DNA of 64,000 nt from Echinometra lucunter (taxonomy: Eukaryota > Echinodermata > Echinoidea > Camarodonta > Echinometridae): the NCBI GenBank assembly GCA_029962745.1, contig CM057153.1:36544985-36608984 (forward strand), written 5' to 3'. Shown piece by piece: positions 35,075 to 47,548 of this stretch; positions within the stretch are counted from its first letter, which is position 1, and each line of letters opens with the position of its first letter. The translations under genes and the position numbers were made by a program. A model generated the notes under the pieces. It did not search any database, was not told the DNA's origin, and saw nothing but the letters and a program-made list of their open reading frames with translations.

Positions 35075-36975
35075 GGTCACTAGACGGGAATGTTGCTTAG
35101 AGTTTAACCTGTTGAATATGGAGGAAAAAGCTTGCTATTCTGCAAAGAAAAATCATATTCAATGGATTAGCAAAGATGTAATATTTCTCGACAGTGATAG
35201 AGCTGTCAAAGATTCTGTTTTACTTTCCTTTGGTGACTCAAACATTGTAGGGAAGCTGAAGATTACCAAAGTGAAATCTTTTTTCAGCTTGCCATTGAAC
35301 ACTGAGCCATTGAGAAGTTTTGGCTGGGGTCTATCAAGGAAGCTTTTTATATCCAAATGACATCATAGTCAAAGGTCAAAGAAGAGGTGATATTAATTTT
35401 TCAACAGTTGACAATGGTTTAGTCTCTGTGATGACTCAAGTAGTGTTGGAAAGCAGGAGATTGACCCGTCAAGTAATAAGCCCTTGATAACTTGATGTTT
35501 GATATGGAAAGTGCTTGTTATACCAACATTGAGTTGTATTCAGCAGGTTAACAAAGATGTAGTATTGCATTCCAGCAAGGGAAGATTTCTTCAATGACTC
35601 ATGCGGTGTGGGAAAGCTTGTGGTAATTGAAGTGAAATCATTCTCAGACTCGACCAAATGATTTACCTTTTTCCAGTGGTTGACAATATGTGATTCTCTT
35701 TTGTACTACTTATGCCAATACTTGGACTATTTCAAGATGATTCTCTTTTGTGATAGACATTGACATGATTGTATAGGTATTATAATCAGTGGTAGATATG
35801 AGCTTCCAGGAGAAGACAAACCAACAGTAGATCTTGTAGAATGGATTCTGCAGGCTCTGTGACCTAACCAAGGATCCTATCTAGGTGTGTGCTAATAGTG
35901 CAATGATGGATGTCAACATTTCTAATGATATATTTTTAAAGAAAATTTGATGAGTTGATAGTTTTTTAAAGCTGTGCATATATTTTGAAGACTATTGCAC
36001 ACTCTGTGATCTGACTGCTATCTAATTTGGGAAGAATTTGCAGAAGCATTTGATTCCAATTTTCAAACCTGAATAATCATAGTTTTCAAGGGTCTGACTA
36101 TTCATGTTGAGAAAAAGATCAAAGGTTAGGGTACTGCTAGCATCCTTATTAGGGAAAAGCTGTGAATCAAGAAAAGGTTAGATCATCATGTGATCGTCAA
36201 TGATTGAAGGTGATTTAGTCTTTACTCCCACCTGCAGGCTTACATTGCACAACAAATTGATTTCTAGTGTATTACTATCTTCCTTGAGAACCTAAATCAG
36301 GAAGAATCTATCTGCTTCAGTCTGTTTGTCGCATGTCTTTGCAATTTCTTCCAAAAGAGCACAGTCAGATCATATAGATTGCAGTGGGCTGTACACTGTA
36401 CAGAAACGTGCAGCTTGTTCAGTATTTGTGGCTCAGTTAGCGCTCCTTTGCAACTACGTGTAGTGATTTTTTTCTCCATTGATGATTGATTTTTGTGGTC
36501 ACAGTTTTCATAGTCACATATCTTATTGTCATGTCTTAATATTTCCATGATTTCAAATGATTAAAATCGCCAATTGTTTTTGCATGATACTTACAAATTT
36601 TTATCTACATTTTTTCACAAAGCTTTTACATCATGGGCATATCAGTGAAAGCCCGTAGCTTCCAAACTCTGAAATGGAATTTTGTGGTGAAGAACACACA
36701 GTTAGATGGTGGTAGATGTAGATGCTACCTGTTAGACTGTTGTTATTTGGTGTCTTGACAAGTCGACATCTGGCTACACTTTAGAGGTCATTTCTTTGTT
36801 CATTTTCCACATGACACCAAAGACCTTCACATAACCTACATTGTATCACTCCTACCTATAATGAAACCCTGATTTACTGGTGTATGATATGAAATATGCT
36901 GCAATATTACATGTTTAATTAATGTGCCCCACCAGTCAGTCCTTCTCCATTATCAGGATTCACTACCGATAATCT

Positions 36976-37124
36976 GGGCCCCGTTTCATGAAACTTGTTA
37001 TCAGTAACAACTGCCACATTTCTGTGACAAATTTGCTCTCAGCCAATCAGATGCAAGGATTTCAGTAGCTTATAGCAGTTATTGCAACTTGTTATTGATT
37101 ACAAGTTTTATGAAACAGGGCCCT
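36976..37124. mobile_element. Short foldback element, GGGCCCGTTTCA family, copy 2
   Basis: Almost identical to the copy at 15992-16137, in the same orientation, from GGGCCCCGTTTCATGAAACT to TGAAACAGGGCCC. Confidence 0.9.
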
Positions 37125-37231
37125 GTACTTCTTTTACATGTTTACTTCATATTGTCAGTTGAGAGCAGGAAGGGCATTACACCCATGTACTTTACACATA
37201 GGTGATTCCTCCTGACCTTCAACAGACAATA

Positions 37232-37795
37232 TACAGGGTGACCCAGAAAAAATGAGGCACCTGACATGTGCAATTTCAGCTATGTCATTGACACAAAGCC
37301 ATTAATTCTTGTTTTATTGGGTAGAAAATTTCTTAAAAGTTAAATGACACTAAGATCATCAAATTTGGATGAGGTCTTTGAGTCAGAATGCCATTTTATT
37401 GAGGCATTTGTGATTTTCAAATTTTTTGATACTTTTGCAACTGTAGTCATGGACATTGAGATGTCCAAAAAATACAGTCACCTTTGTTTGTGAAATTCAT
37501 CTGCTCTTGCTTTTAAACAAAGACATAATGAATGAAATGAAGGTTTATGTGATGCTGTCGTGTGCAAATTTGTTGTTGCTTCAAGCATGACTATGGTTTC
37601 AAAAGTAGAAAATTTTGGAAATATTTACAAAAAAATGGTAGAATTAAAAGTCCTTATACAAGCTTGATCTTGTGTCATTTTATTTAGGAAATAATTTGCT
37701 AGCTGCTTAAACAAAAACTAATCATTTTGTCAATGATGTCATTGAAAATGCAGATATCAAGTGTTGCTTTCTTTCTGCTTCCTCCTGTGTAAGAT
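37232..37795. mobile_element. Foldback element with ACAGGGTGACCCAGAAAAA end
   Basis: A left arm beginning ACAGGGTGACCCAG pairs with a right arm ending near 37795 over about 130 bp, with matching blocks such as GTCATTGACA and TGACACTAAGATCA. The total is about 560 bp, with no transposase. The end resembles those of mariner-like elements (inference). Confidence 0.6.
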
Positions 37796-40700
37796 GTGTA
37801 GTGGTATATGCTTTTCTTTGTAAACAAATATATTTATGTATAAAATTAAATGTTTTGTACCAAGATTGAGGATAACATTCTAATTAGTAGATTTAGTATA
37901 TTTCCATAGTTTGTGATGATTTAACAATGACTATATAAAATGTTTGGCTTGTTCTTGTCTTGGTAACCCCTTGAAACTAATCCTGTCTCTTTTGATTTGT
38001 TAAGCTATATGTAATTTAAAAAATGGACACTGAATTGAATATTTATATTTTTATGGATTTTTATCACCTTCTGTATGAGCTCTCAGTCATGTACAGTATT
38101 TTCACAATATTTTTTGAAAATGGTTATAAACTTTACACTTGCAGCATTCTTTGTTTTATCAGTTATGTACATTTTGGTAATTTTCCATTTCTGCAATTTG
38201 TAGAACTTGATTTGTAAATAGATTCCACTTGTAATTATATGATTGTAGTTTGCCTCAAACATGCACATGTATATATTAGTTCCTTCTGTCAGATAGATTT
38301 ATATGCATATATATGGTTCAGAGCACCAAGATTGATATATTGTTTTTTTTGTGCTGTTATGTAGTTCGATTTGATTTTGTTTGATATTGATTATGGTTTT
38401 ATTTTGTTATAAGCTTTGTTGATTCCTTGTGGCTAGTCCATTTCAGTGACTATATTTTGCATGCAGACTAATATGGCTTGTTCAATGTCAACAAGATATT
38501 GCCAGATAAGATGGTCACAGATATTTATTTCAAACTCCCATCTTCTACTTAATGTACTTACTGTACGTATGTATGCATATTATCAAAGAGTGTGATCATG
38601 TAGAAATAAGCCATGATATTTAATCTAGTTCCAGTACTGGGATCGAGGCTTCTGTGTGTGTGTATAAGTATGTCCAGTTGGTCATTTACTGATTAGCCCA
38701 TTGGGTATGGGGCCTATGAAAAATGCATGTTTTACTGAATCGAATGTGCTCAAAGGGTCCAGTGTGTTGTTGGATTTAGTTTAGAAATTACTTTGATAAT
38801 AATAACAATGATTATAATAGTTATAGTAATATAAGAATTATAAGATGCCTAATTCCCTTCATGATAGAATGCTCAAGGCCCAACTTGTGCAAAGATGAAA
38901 TCACATATCACAAATAAACATGAGTGCAATAGGAGAGGACATGGCATGAATGGGGATAGTAATTGGTGTATGCCAAATTAAACGTAACTTTTAAGACTAG
39001 TTATGAACACCTCAACTAAACTGCTATTTCTAATCTCTTGAGGGAGAGTGTTTCACATTGAAGGTCCAGCATGAGCAAAGGCTCTCTCCTCTCCTTTGTA
39101 TGAAGCCTAGGAATAACAAGCAAGTAAACCAGAGAGGGAATGTAATGATTTATCAAGCCAATATGTTGTTCTGAGGAACATAGCCATTCACAGTGAAATA
39201 AAAGCAGAAGAATTTTGAAAGCAATATTTTCCTTTCAGGGCAACCAAGGAAGTGATTTGAGAACTGGTGTGATGTGGCTATGTTTGTTAGAGAGGGTCAC
39301 TACACGAGCAGAGGCATCCTGTAATATTTGTAATTTGGTTGTTGTTTTTTCAATATGTATTTTGTTGTGTTTTTTTTTTAAAGAAACTGTGATCACATTC
39401 TATAGGGTGGAGGCATCCAACAGAATCTTTGCATTTGAAATGGTTTTTCAGCAGATTTACTTTAGAGCCAACCAACCTCATGCTTTGGGTTACACTAAAG
39501 TATCTTATACTTATCTAACTATGGCAGGTATGCATTGTATTGAGTTTTATGCAGTATTACCCGAGACTGGTAAATAAAGTTCTTATGCAAAAATTTAACT
39601 CACCGGTTTACCACATCTCTGTCATGTAAAAAACTTTTTTCATTTTTTCTGATATTGCTTTCCATCATTCATTAGCACAATCCTTGCTTTCTTATCCATT
39701 TTTTGGCTGAATACCTTCTCCTTCCCCTCCCTGAATTCAAAACGTTCTCCCACTGCCCATGTATGCATGAAAAACTACCAAGAATTATGTCTTTGAAACT
39801 GTTTACCAACACCCCCTCCCCCCCCCCAAAAAAATGAATATATAATTGAAAATTGAATGAAAATGATATATAAAATAAGTAAATAAACATAAATTAATTT
39901 TTTTAATGGTAATCTGATTTTTTTATATAGATTTTTTTTATATAGATTTAAAATAAATTCATTGACAATTGAAAATTATCCAAAATGATGTAATGAATGA
40001 GGCAGGGGTTACACTACATTTTCCACCTAACACTACCCCCCCCCCCCCTCTCCCCTCCCCTCTTCACTGTCCTGAAGGATGAAAAAGTCAGGTGAAGTTG
40101 ACTTGATAGGCAACCTGAAAATCCGTCCAGCGAGCATTAAGTAATCATAACAAAATTCTAGGTGTTGTCCGGCACTTGGCAGCATAAACCACAGGTAACG
40201 TAATTGATTAGTGTTGCTTTGTGTGTAAAGCATTAATGTGAAGATGGTTTTAACTTTGGAATTTATACTATATTTAATCTAAGCTTGGAATAGAGTATCA
40301 AGTTAGTGAGCACATTGGTGGTAATGTTGGTTTATTCCCAGAAGTTGATATTATGTTGAGCAGTGATTGGTTGTTTAGTAAATCGTTGTATGTTTGTTAC
40401 CCCTGTGTCCAATTTTCTCCCATGGTACTTCCTCTTTTCTTGTTTAGCGAGCTACGTACCCATCATTTCTTGCCCTTATCATGACATTGTAGTGTAATAA
40501 TAGTAAAGAACAATGTGTACTACACATGGAATGAAATGTGTGTATTCGTGCATTTCCTGTCACTCTGGTTAGCTCAGTCGAGTGCCTTGTTGTATATATG
40601 CTGAGTAACGATAGGGCTATTTATGATTGAAATTTTTTGATTGAACAATCAAACATGTTGTAATGATTTAACCACAAACTAGCAGATGCTATACATTAAA

Positions 40701-41094
40701 TGTTCCTTTTTTACTGTTAATATTAGGGGCTTTGCGAAGCAAAAAGCTATCCCATGTGTCCATAACAGTATGGTTGATACATCCAATATTTCTGTTTGTA
40801 TCCTACTCAAGAGTACATAGTGAATTATATCAGGGGGTTTTGCTGAAGTGATTTTAAGTATTTCATGGGTATAACATCAGATCTTTGTTAGTTGCCAAGT
40901 AATGACATTTATTGGAATAGATTCTTTAACGTACTGAACCTTTCGTAATTTTATGTCACTTGTTGGTTTGCACTTTTATTTCAGAGAAATGACACAATGA
41001 CTCAAAGTGAATTTGCTTGTTGATAGAATAATTGAACAATGGTATTAAATGTATTTTTAAAATCAAAATTGATGTGTATTGTCTAGCTTGTGAA

Positions 41095-41355
41095 TGTGTG
41101 GTATTTCATTTCTCTATTTCTCCCTCTCTTTCAATATCTATTTCCTCTCTTGCTCTCTCCCTGTCTTTCCCTTGTTCAGTCTTCTCTGTCTCTGTTTCCA
41201 TCTCTATCTGCCTTTTATCTCCGTGTTCCCTTTTTCTTTCCCCCCCCCTCTATCTATTACCTTCTCTCCCATCTCCCTCTCTCCTCATTTTTCTTGCTCT
41301 GTCTCTCTCTCTTCCCGTCTCTTTCTTTTTATCACTCTCTTTATCTCTGGCCATC
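41095..41355 (+). repeat. CT-rich low-complexity tract
   Basis: About 260 bp of C and T dominated sequence (TCTCTC, CCCTCT). Frames of up to 146 codons rich in Ser, Leu and Phe cross it in all three forward registers, which marks them as compositional. Confidence 0.85.
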
Positions 41356-41479
41356 CCACCAACGCATTTTACACTGAAAATAGATCTAGAAGAACTGGAA
41401 GAGAAAATTACAGAAAATAGCTCAACAATTATAGATCTGCTTTCCCTAAATGTGTTTTATGTGGTACATTGAAAGTTGA

Positions 41480-44100
41480 ACATCTTTTAAAATTAATCTA
41501 TGCATCTTGGTAAATACCTGCTTTGGGGCAGTATGATGGATAGTTTTCAGAGACAATAACCGTGCGCCCACCCCCCCAAAAAAAAAAAAAGAACAACCCT
41601 AAAACGAAAGAGTCGATATGCACGCAAAAAAAAAAAAAAAAAAAGCTCCACTCGCGAAAACAACAAGAAAGGAGAAAAAAAAACAACCAAAAACAAAAAC
41701 TCCTGAAAGTAAAGAGTTGATAAAGGCGTCCATTACCACTCGCAAAATTGCATCCGTACGCAGGCGCTGTTCCAGAGCAAAAACGGGGGGGGGGGAGGGG
41801 AGCTTGGAAGATGGTAGTGCATATTAGAATATGAAATTAAAATTGCACCTGTATCGTCCAAAATTTTGGGGGCTTGAGTAAATGGGGGGGGGGGGGGTTG
41901 AGCCACTAACCGCCGCCCCCCCCCCCCCCCCGTAGAACCGCCTGCCTGTACGCCAGTGGTGTGCTAGGACAAATACATATCAAAATGCTTTATGAACAAC
42001 AAGATATTGCCCATAAAACAAGCGAGATAGAAGTAAAGCTTTTAGTAATGTCGAGACAAAATGAAGATTAATGCATTTTCAAAATGGGGACTCGCGGTTT
42101 TAAGACCTCTCCTCTTCCATTAAGCTCTTCAACGTGATTTTAGTCGATCTTCTAAAGACGGTCACTTTAGAAAAATTCAAAATTTGTCAATATGTCATTA
42201 ATAAATAATAGGCTGGAAAAACATTAACTAAATCGCAAGTACTTTGATTAAAATAATGTCATTATCTGTTCAACAGTTCAAGCAGATCAGTATTACGACA
42301 CGTATGTAATAATTTATCTTTTAAATAATTTTGTACAAAATGTTTAGACAATGATCTATCGTATTACCTTGTACTGTATGCGAGACCTTGAAATTCGCTT
42401 CAAAAGAAATAGCTTATAATACTATGCAGTATAGCTAGTCACATAAAGTTTGTGATCAACTTGAACACTTAATACGCTAAACTAAACATTTACGTACATT
42501 AAGTCACAATGAAATTTACTAAACTACTCCTAAGCGCTTTATTTGATTAATTTTTCTTTAATACAACATTTTTACCCTAATCAGAGCTTTTTGAGGGGGA
42601 GGGGCTATGCTATGGCGGGGGGGGGGGGGGGGACCGCCCCGCCCTGAGATCTCGGCTGTCGAACGCATGATAACAACGAAACGGCACATACGACGTCCAC
42701 GACGTTATCTGCAAAATTGTATAGTTAATTTTCATGAAATATATATATGTGGCGTGTGTTGTGCGTGTGTTTATATATCATTTTTTTATGCTAATTTATT
42801 CGTGGAATCAGACTTTTACTCTAAATGACTGAATAAATCTTCAAAAATCCTCATTTATGGTCTAGAAACTCTTTCTAGTGCATGTCATCTTAGCAGATAT
42901 AATTTTTAAAAGTTCCGGTATCAAAATTAATCTACTATATATTTAATCGTTTTTTTAAGTTTCTTATATGTTTGTTATATATTTTCTTTGTTTTTACTTT
43001 TTAAAATCTTTTTTATGAAATTTGTTTGCGACACTTTTGCTATCATAACCAGCATAAAATTAATGAATTCAGAATATTCATACGTTTATGAATTTTAGCT
43101 GAAAACACAGTTTATTGAAATTAAACATGAAATCACGTTTTGGAGAAATATCTAGTCCGACGTGCAAGTACAGAACGTAAGTAACTTCGGAATCGCTTAC
43201 CCGGGCGTATCGAATTTGGTCTCAAAAGATGTGGAATTCAAAAGATAAAAGTCATGAAACTCAGTCGTACCGAGAGCTTCACGCGTTGCGGACACATGCG
43301 AAACGTTTAGGGGGAGGGGGAGAAGGAGGATTCCGCCCCCGGCCCGACCTGATTTTTATAGGGTTAGGGCTCTACAACCATCTTCAGATGACCCGAGTAC
43401 TGAGTCATATATAGTCCAGGCTATATGACATTTTCATATGTAAACGTTCTTCCTGGGTTTTTTTTTTCTTATATGATTTTTTAACGACTTGCTATTAAAT
43501 GTAAGATTTTCTTCTTGAGAATTTAAGTTGTTTTTTGTGTTCATCATCTTTTGTTCTTAATCAGTGCCCCCCCCCCCCCGTTTTTTTCTTTTTTTCTTTA
43601 TTAGATCCAAAGCCAGGTCACTCACCGATCACGCGTATCAATTTTTCTCTATCTTTTTTTCTTCATTGATATATGGTTGGGATCTATGAATTCTAATTTA
43701 AGATTCGGTAATTCGATAATAGTACCTGATTATTATGCTTGCGGAGCACTGGTTACTGTGGCGGCTCGGCTATGACCAGGGTAATGATATTCAGCGCCAT
43801 GAGCCTCACAGCGTGACGGATAGAAGCGTACAAATGGCCATTATTATTAATTCCCATGATCTTCATTTAGAACTTTGTCAGCTTTCCAATGTACTAAATA
43901 ATTTATCATGTTAAATGTAAAGGGCGTGCAGTGTTAAGAATAAACTATCTTCACATAGCAAAGGATTAAAAGGAGGAATCCGATGACGCACGTTCTAACA
44001 AAATTGTATTCTTACCTAATACATGTCACCCCCTTTTCTTATAATCTGTGACGTATCCTCTACTTTCAAACTAGCGGTCACAACGTCAAAGAATAAATCA
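41480..44100. other. Intergenic DNA rich in G/C homopolymers and transposon ends
   Basis: Runs of A at 41578 and 41626, of G at 41786, 41884 and 42616, and of C at 41915 and 43566 break the sequence. A fragment with CCTGTACGCCAGTG near 41945 looks like a transposon end without a partner. A SINE tail lies at about 43770-43852 (CAGGGTAATGATATTCAGCG, then GCGTACAAATGGCCATTATT). No gene is supported. Confidence 0.5.
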
Positions 44101-44107
44101 TAGGAGC

Positions 44108-44326
44108 CAGAGGCGACGCTACGGGGGGGGGACAGGGGGCGGTCCCCCTATGTTTTTTTTCCCTGACAAAAAAAAAGGGGGAGAAAAAGAAAAAAAAGGA
44201 GGAGAAAGAAAGAGGAAAGAGGGTTGGGTCATGTAACTATATAATACCTCTATTTTTTCATTTAAAACGTAAATAAACTCATCTATGGGTCTTGTCCTCC
44301 CTATCAAATACGCGGCGCCGCCCCTG
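44108..44326. mobile_element. hAT-like non-autonomous element with perfect 8-bp duplication
   Basis: ATAGGAGC at 44100-44107 precedes CAGAGGCGACGCTACGGGG; GCGGCGCCGCCCCTG ends at 44326 and is followed by ATAGGAGC at 44327-44334. CAGNGGCG ends with an 8-bp target duplication are diagnostic of the hAT superfamily. The element is 219 bp with G, C and A runs and no coding frame. Confidence 0.88.
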
Positions 44327-44605
44327 ATAGGAGCTAAATGATAGATGGCTTACTTTCTTGATATTTTAATTTGACCTACCAACCCTTCCAGTAAAGCAAG
44401 TTTTGTCCTATATTGTGGGTTAGGATAACATGGCGGACGAAGCAGTAAAGCCACATTTTTGGTGTGAGGCTTCATTAGGTTAAATAAATTGATTTCAGCC
44501 AAGGAGCCCTCCCTCGAAATACGTCCGTAACCATGGTAGCGGACCGAAATTCAAGTGAAGGAGCTGGTATTATAGTCTTATTCAAAATCATGTAGAAGTT
44601 CATAA

Positions 44606-45105
44606 NNNNNNNNNNNNNNNNNNNNNNNNNNNNNNNNNNNNNNNNNNNNNNNNNNNNNNNNNNNNNNNNNNNNNNNNNNNNNNNNNNNNNNNNNNNNNNN
44701 NNNNNNNNNNNNNNNNNNNNNNNNNNNNNNNNNNNNNNNNNNNNNNNNNNNNNNNNNNNNNNNNNNNNNNNNNNNNNNNNNNNNNNNNNNNNNNNNNNNN
44801 NNNNNNNNNNNNNNNNNNNNNNNNNNNNNNNNNNNNNNNNNNNNNNNNNNNNNNNNNNNNNNNNNNNNNNNNNNNNNNNNNNNNNNNNNNNNNNNNNNNN
44901 NNNNNNNNNNNNNNNNNNNNNNNNNNNNNNNNNNNNNNNNNNNNNNNNNNNNNNNNNNNNNNNNNNNNNNNNNNNNNNNNNNNNNNNNNNNNNNNNNNNN
45001 NNNNNNNNNNNNNNNNNNNNNNNNNNNNNNNNNNNNNNNNNNNNNNNNNNNNNNNNNNNNNNNNNNNNNNNNNNNNNNNNNNNNNNNNNNNNNNNNNNNN
45101 NNNNN
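44606..45105. other. Assembly gap of exactly 500 N
   Basis: A round 500 N is a placeholder. The 13 bases TAGAAGTTCATAA end the left side (44593-44605) and start the right side (45106-45118), so the two contigs may overlap and the gap may be empty or a collapsed repeat. Confidence 0.98.
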
Positions 45106-45203
45106 TAGAAGTTCATAATCATATTCTTACTGTTTCAACGATAGAAATCTCTTTGGAAAAAAAATTACCATGGAAATTTTGATTTTCATTTCTGTGCATT
45201 TGA

Positions 45204-47240
45204 GGTTTTTTCGGCCTACCAGCGCTGGTATCCGGCCACATACAAACCCAGGGGAGAGTTCTCCTGCCTTGGATCACAAAAGGAATATTGCAATCAGTTA
45301 AACGTAAACATAGGTTATTTCAAACATACTTAAAGAGACCTAGTGATCAACATAAGAAAAAATATTTATTGTATAAAAACAACCTAACCAATATTATCAG
45401 ATTTTCTAAAAGAAAACTCTACAGAGATTTGTTTGACAATGTCAAGGGTGATTTGAAAAAAACTTGGAGACAAATAAATTCAATATTAGGTAACAAAAAA
45501 CAAAAAAATATACCTAAAACAATGTTTCATGGAAGCATGAAATTTGATTCTCAGAGAGATATTGCTCAATATTTCAATTCATTTTTCGTCAATGTAGGAA
45601 AAAAAATTTCAAATTCAATTGTATCAACCCAATCATTTAATGATTTTTTACCAAATAAACAATTCAACTCCTTCTTTGTCAAACCAGTCTCTGTAAACGA
45701 AATTATAGAAATATCATCATCTCTAAAAATTAATAAAGCATGTGGACCGGATGGTATATCTCCAAAAATTGTGAAACAATGTATTCATCACTTTGTTCAT
45801 CCTCTGTGTGATGTGTTTAATAAATCATTTATTACAGGAACCGTGCCAGACAGTATAAAACTTGCAAAGATAATACCAATATATAAAAAAAATAATGTGG
45901 ATAATATTGAAAATTATAGGCCAGTGGCTTTATTACCAGTATTCAGTAAAATTTTAGAAAAGCTGATGCACAAAAGATTGTATGCCTTTTTAAATAGATT
46001 CAAGATTCTTATTAACGACCAATTTGGTTTCCGTAAAGATTTTAGCACATCACTCAGTATATTAAATTTTACAGACTATATCTTGGAAGAATTGAATAGA
46101 GGTCACTTTTGTTGTGGAGTATTTATGGATTTATCCAAGGCTTTTGACACCATCGATCACCACATTCTTTTGGAAAAAATGAATTATTATGGGGTTCGTG
46201 GTATTCCACTTCAGTGGTTTGCCAGTTATTTATCCAATCGTAAACAATATGTGGTGATCGATGGTGTCGAATCCAATCACATGAATATTGATGTCGGTAT
46301 TCCACAAGGTTCAGTTTTAGGGCCGCTTTTGTTTATTTTATATGTAAATGATATTCTATTCTCATCAAAAATATTTAAATTCTCCTTGTTTGCAGACGAC
46401 ACTGCTGTTTTATGTTCTCACTCTAATTTACCTAAATTGATTTCTACAGTTAATTCTGAGTTATGTAACTTAAATGCCTGGTTCAAATGTAATAAACTAC
46501 AACTTAATCTTGAAAAAACAAAGTATGTTATCTTCCATTCCAAAAGGAAAAAAATTGTAAGTAATATTGAATATGTTAAAATTGATGGCATTGCTATTGA
46601 AAGGAAAGATTGTATTGACTTTTTAGGTGTCACTATCCAAGAAAACTTGGAATGGAAAAAACACATTGATAATGTTTGTAACAAAGTTCTAAAATGTATT
46701 GGAGTTTTGTACAGACTTAAGGATTTTTTGCCCCTCAGCATATTACTTAATATTTATTATTCTATATTATTTCCCCATCTTAACTATTGTAATATTATTT
46801 GGGGTAACACCTTTAAATCAAATTTATCTAAATTATTTATTTTACAAAAGAAAGCTCTTCGTTTGTTAACAAATTCTCATTATATGAGTCCAAGTGCGCC
46901 TCTTTTTGTTAAACACAAAGTGTTACCTTTATTTGAATTAATTCGTTTAAATACATGGATTTTTATGTTTAAATTTCACAAAGGCACCCTTCCAGAAAAT
47001 TTTTCACAAATGTTTCATACAAATTCTCAAATTCATAATTACTCTACTAGACATCAAAACAACTATCGTATTCCTTTTTCTAAAATTAATTTTATTCGCA
47101 ATTCCATCAGATATATCGGGGTGAAAGAATGGAATTCTCTCAATTCTGATATAAAAAACAGCACAACACTCTCACGATTTAAGTTACTTTCAAAGTCATT
47201 TTTGTTCAATTATTTAAAGAACTCAAATCCCGCCCTGTAA
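45204..47240 (+). CDS. LINE reverse transcriptase (ORF2-like), endonuclease missing
   Basis: It copies the element's RNA into the target site by target-primed reverse transcription. The frame is open from 45204 to TAA at 47238-47240 with no internal stop; the start is not a true initiation site because the 5' part of the element is lost. Near the N-terminus PWITKGILQSVKRKHRL is the linker that follows the endonuclease in many LINEs. RT motifs follow in order: ACGPDGISPKIVK, NYRPVALLPVFSKILEKLM, NDQFGFRK, FMDLSKAFDTIDHHIL, GIPQGSVLGPLLFILYVND and the catalytic FADD in LFADDTAVL, then the thumb (LQLNLEKTKYVIF) and a C-terminal YSTRHQNNYRIPF-WNSL region. I place it in the Jockey/CR1/L2 group; the exact clade is uncertain. 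The intact frame suggests recent insertion. Confidence 0.93.
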   Translation, partial: GFFGLPALVSGHIQTQGRVLLPWITKGILQSVKRKHRLFQTYLKRPSDQHKKKYLLYKNNLTNIIRFSKRKLYRDLFDNVKGDLKKTWRQINSILGNKKQKNIPKTMFHGSMKFDSQRDIAQYFNSFFVNVGKKISNSIVSTQSFNDFLPNKQFNSFFVKPVSVNEIIEISSSLKINKACGPDGISPKIVKQCIHHFVHPLCDVFNKSFITGTVPDSIKLAKIIPIYKKNNVDNIENYRPVALLPVFSKILEKLMHKRLYAFLNRFKILINDQFGFRKDFSTSLSILNFTDYILEELNRGHFCCGVFMDLSKAFDTIDHHILLEKMNYYGVRGIPLQWFASYLSNRKQYVVIDGVESNHMNIDVGIPQGSVLGPLLFILYVNDILFSSKIFKFSLFADDTAVLCSHSNLPKLISTVNSELCNLNAWFKCNKLQLNLEKTKYVIFHSKRKKIVSNIEYVKIDGIAIERKDCIDFLGVTIQENLEWKKHIDNVCNKVLKCIGVLYRLKDFLPLSILLNIYYSILFPHLNYCNIIWGNTFKSNLSKLFILQKKALRLLTNSHYMSPSAPLFVKHKVLPLFELIRLNTWIFMFKFHKGTLPENFSQMFHTNSQIHNYSTRHQNNYRIPFSKINFIRNSIRYIGVKEWNSLNSDIKNSTTLSRFKLLSKSFLFNYLKNSNPAL

Positions 47241-47548
47241 TAGTATTTTATCTTCTTTTTTTTTATCTCGTCTTATCTTCTATTCTATTCTATCTCCTGT
47301 GTTTTTGCATTGTGTGATGATGTGTGAAAGTGTGTGTATGTGTGTGTATTTGATTATAACCCTTTTTATCAGTTATGTTATTTGTATATTTGTAGGGCCC
47401 CGGCTATAAGCAGTCTTGCTTCTTAGGGGTCCTGACCATTAAGAAACTTGTAACCTGTTATATTTTGAATTTGTTGTATTATGTTATTTTTGTAAATATT
47501 TTTGATGTCTTTTTAATGGTCAATAAATTGAATTGAATTGAATTGAAC
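47241..47548 (+). mobile_element. LINE 3' UTR ending in (TTGAA)n
   Basis: Follows the RT stop codon. It contains GGGCCCCGGCTATAAGCAG and TTCTTAGGGGTCCTGAC, which can pair as a 3' hairpin, and ends in CAATAAA then TTGAATTGAATTGAA. LINEs of the CR1/L2 type end in short tandem repeats rather than poly(A). Confidence 0.8.

Larger units (their letters stand above)
35075..41030. other. MGAT5 3' UTR and intergenic DNA
   Basis: No second gene is supported. AT-rich sequence with two foldback elements (36976-37124, 37232-37795). A 120-codon open frame at 39215-39577 has no recognisable domain and no splice context. AATAAA words at about 38913, 39199 and 39572 are possible polyadenylation signals for MGAT5. 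Confidence 0.55.

Noticed and set aside
39215..39577. 120-codon frame on the + strand
   Set aside because: AT-rich, no motif, no family resemblance; likely chance or a decayed repeat.
40570..40590. tRNA A box (GGTTAGCTCAGTCGAG)
   Set aside because: No B box at the right distance.
41032..41472. Open frame of 146 codons
   Set aside because: CT-rich tract open in three registers at once; no domain and no splice context.
44475..45122. Open frame of 215 codons on the - strand
   Set aside because: It consists mainly of the 500-N gap.
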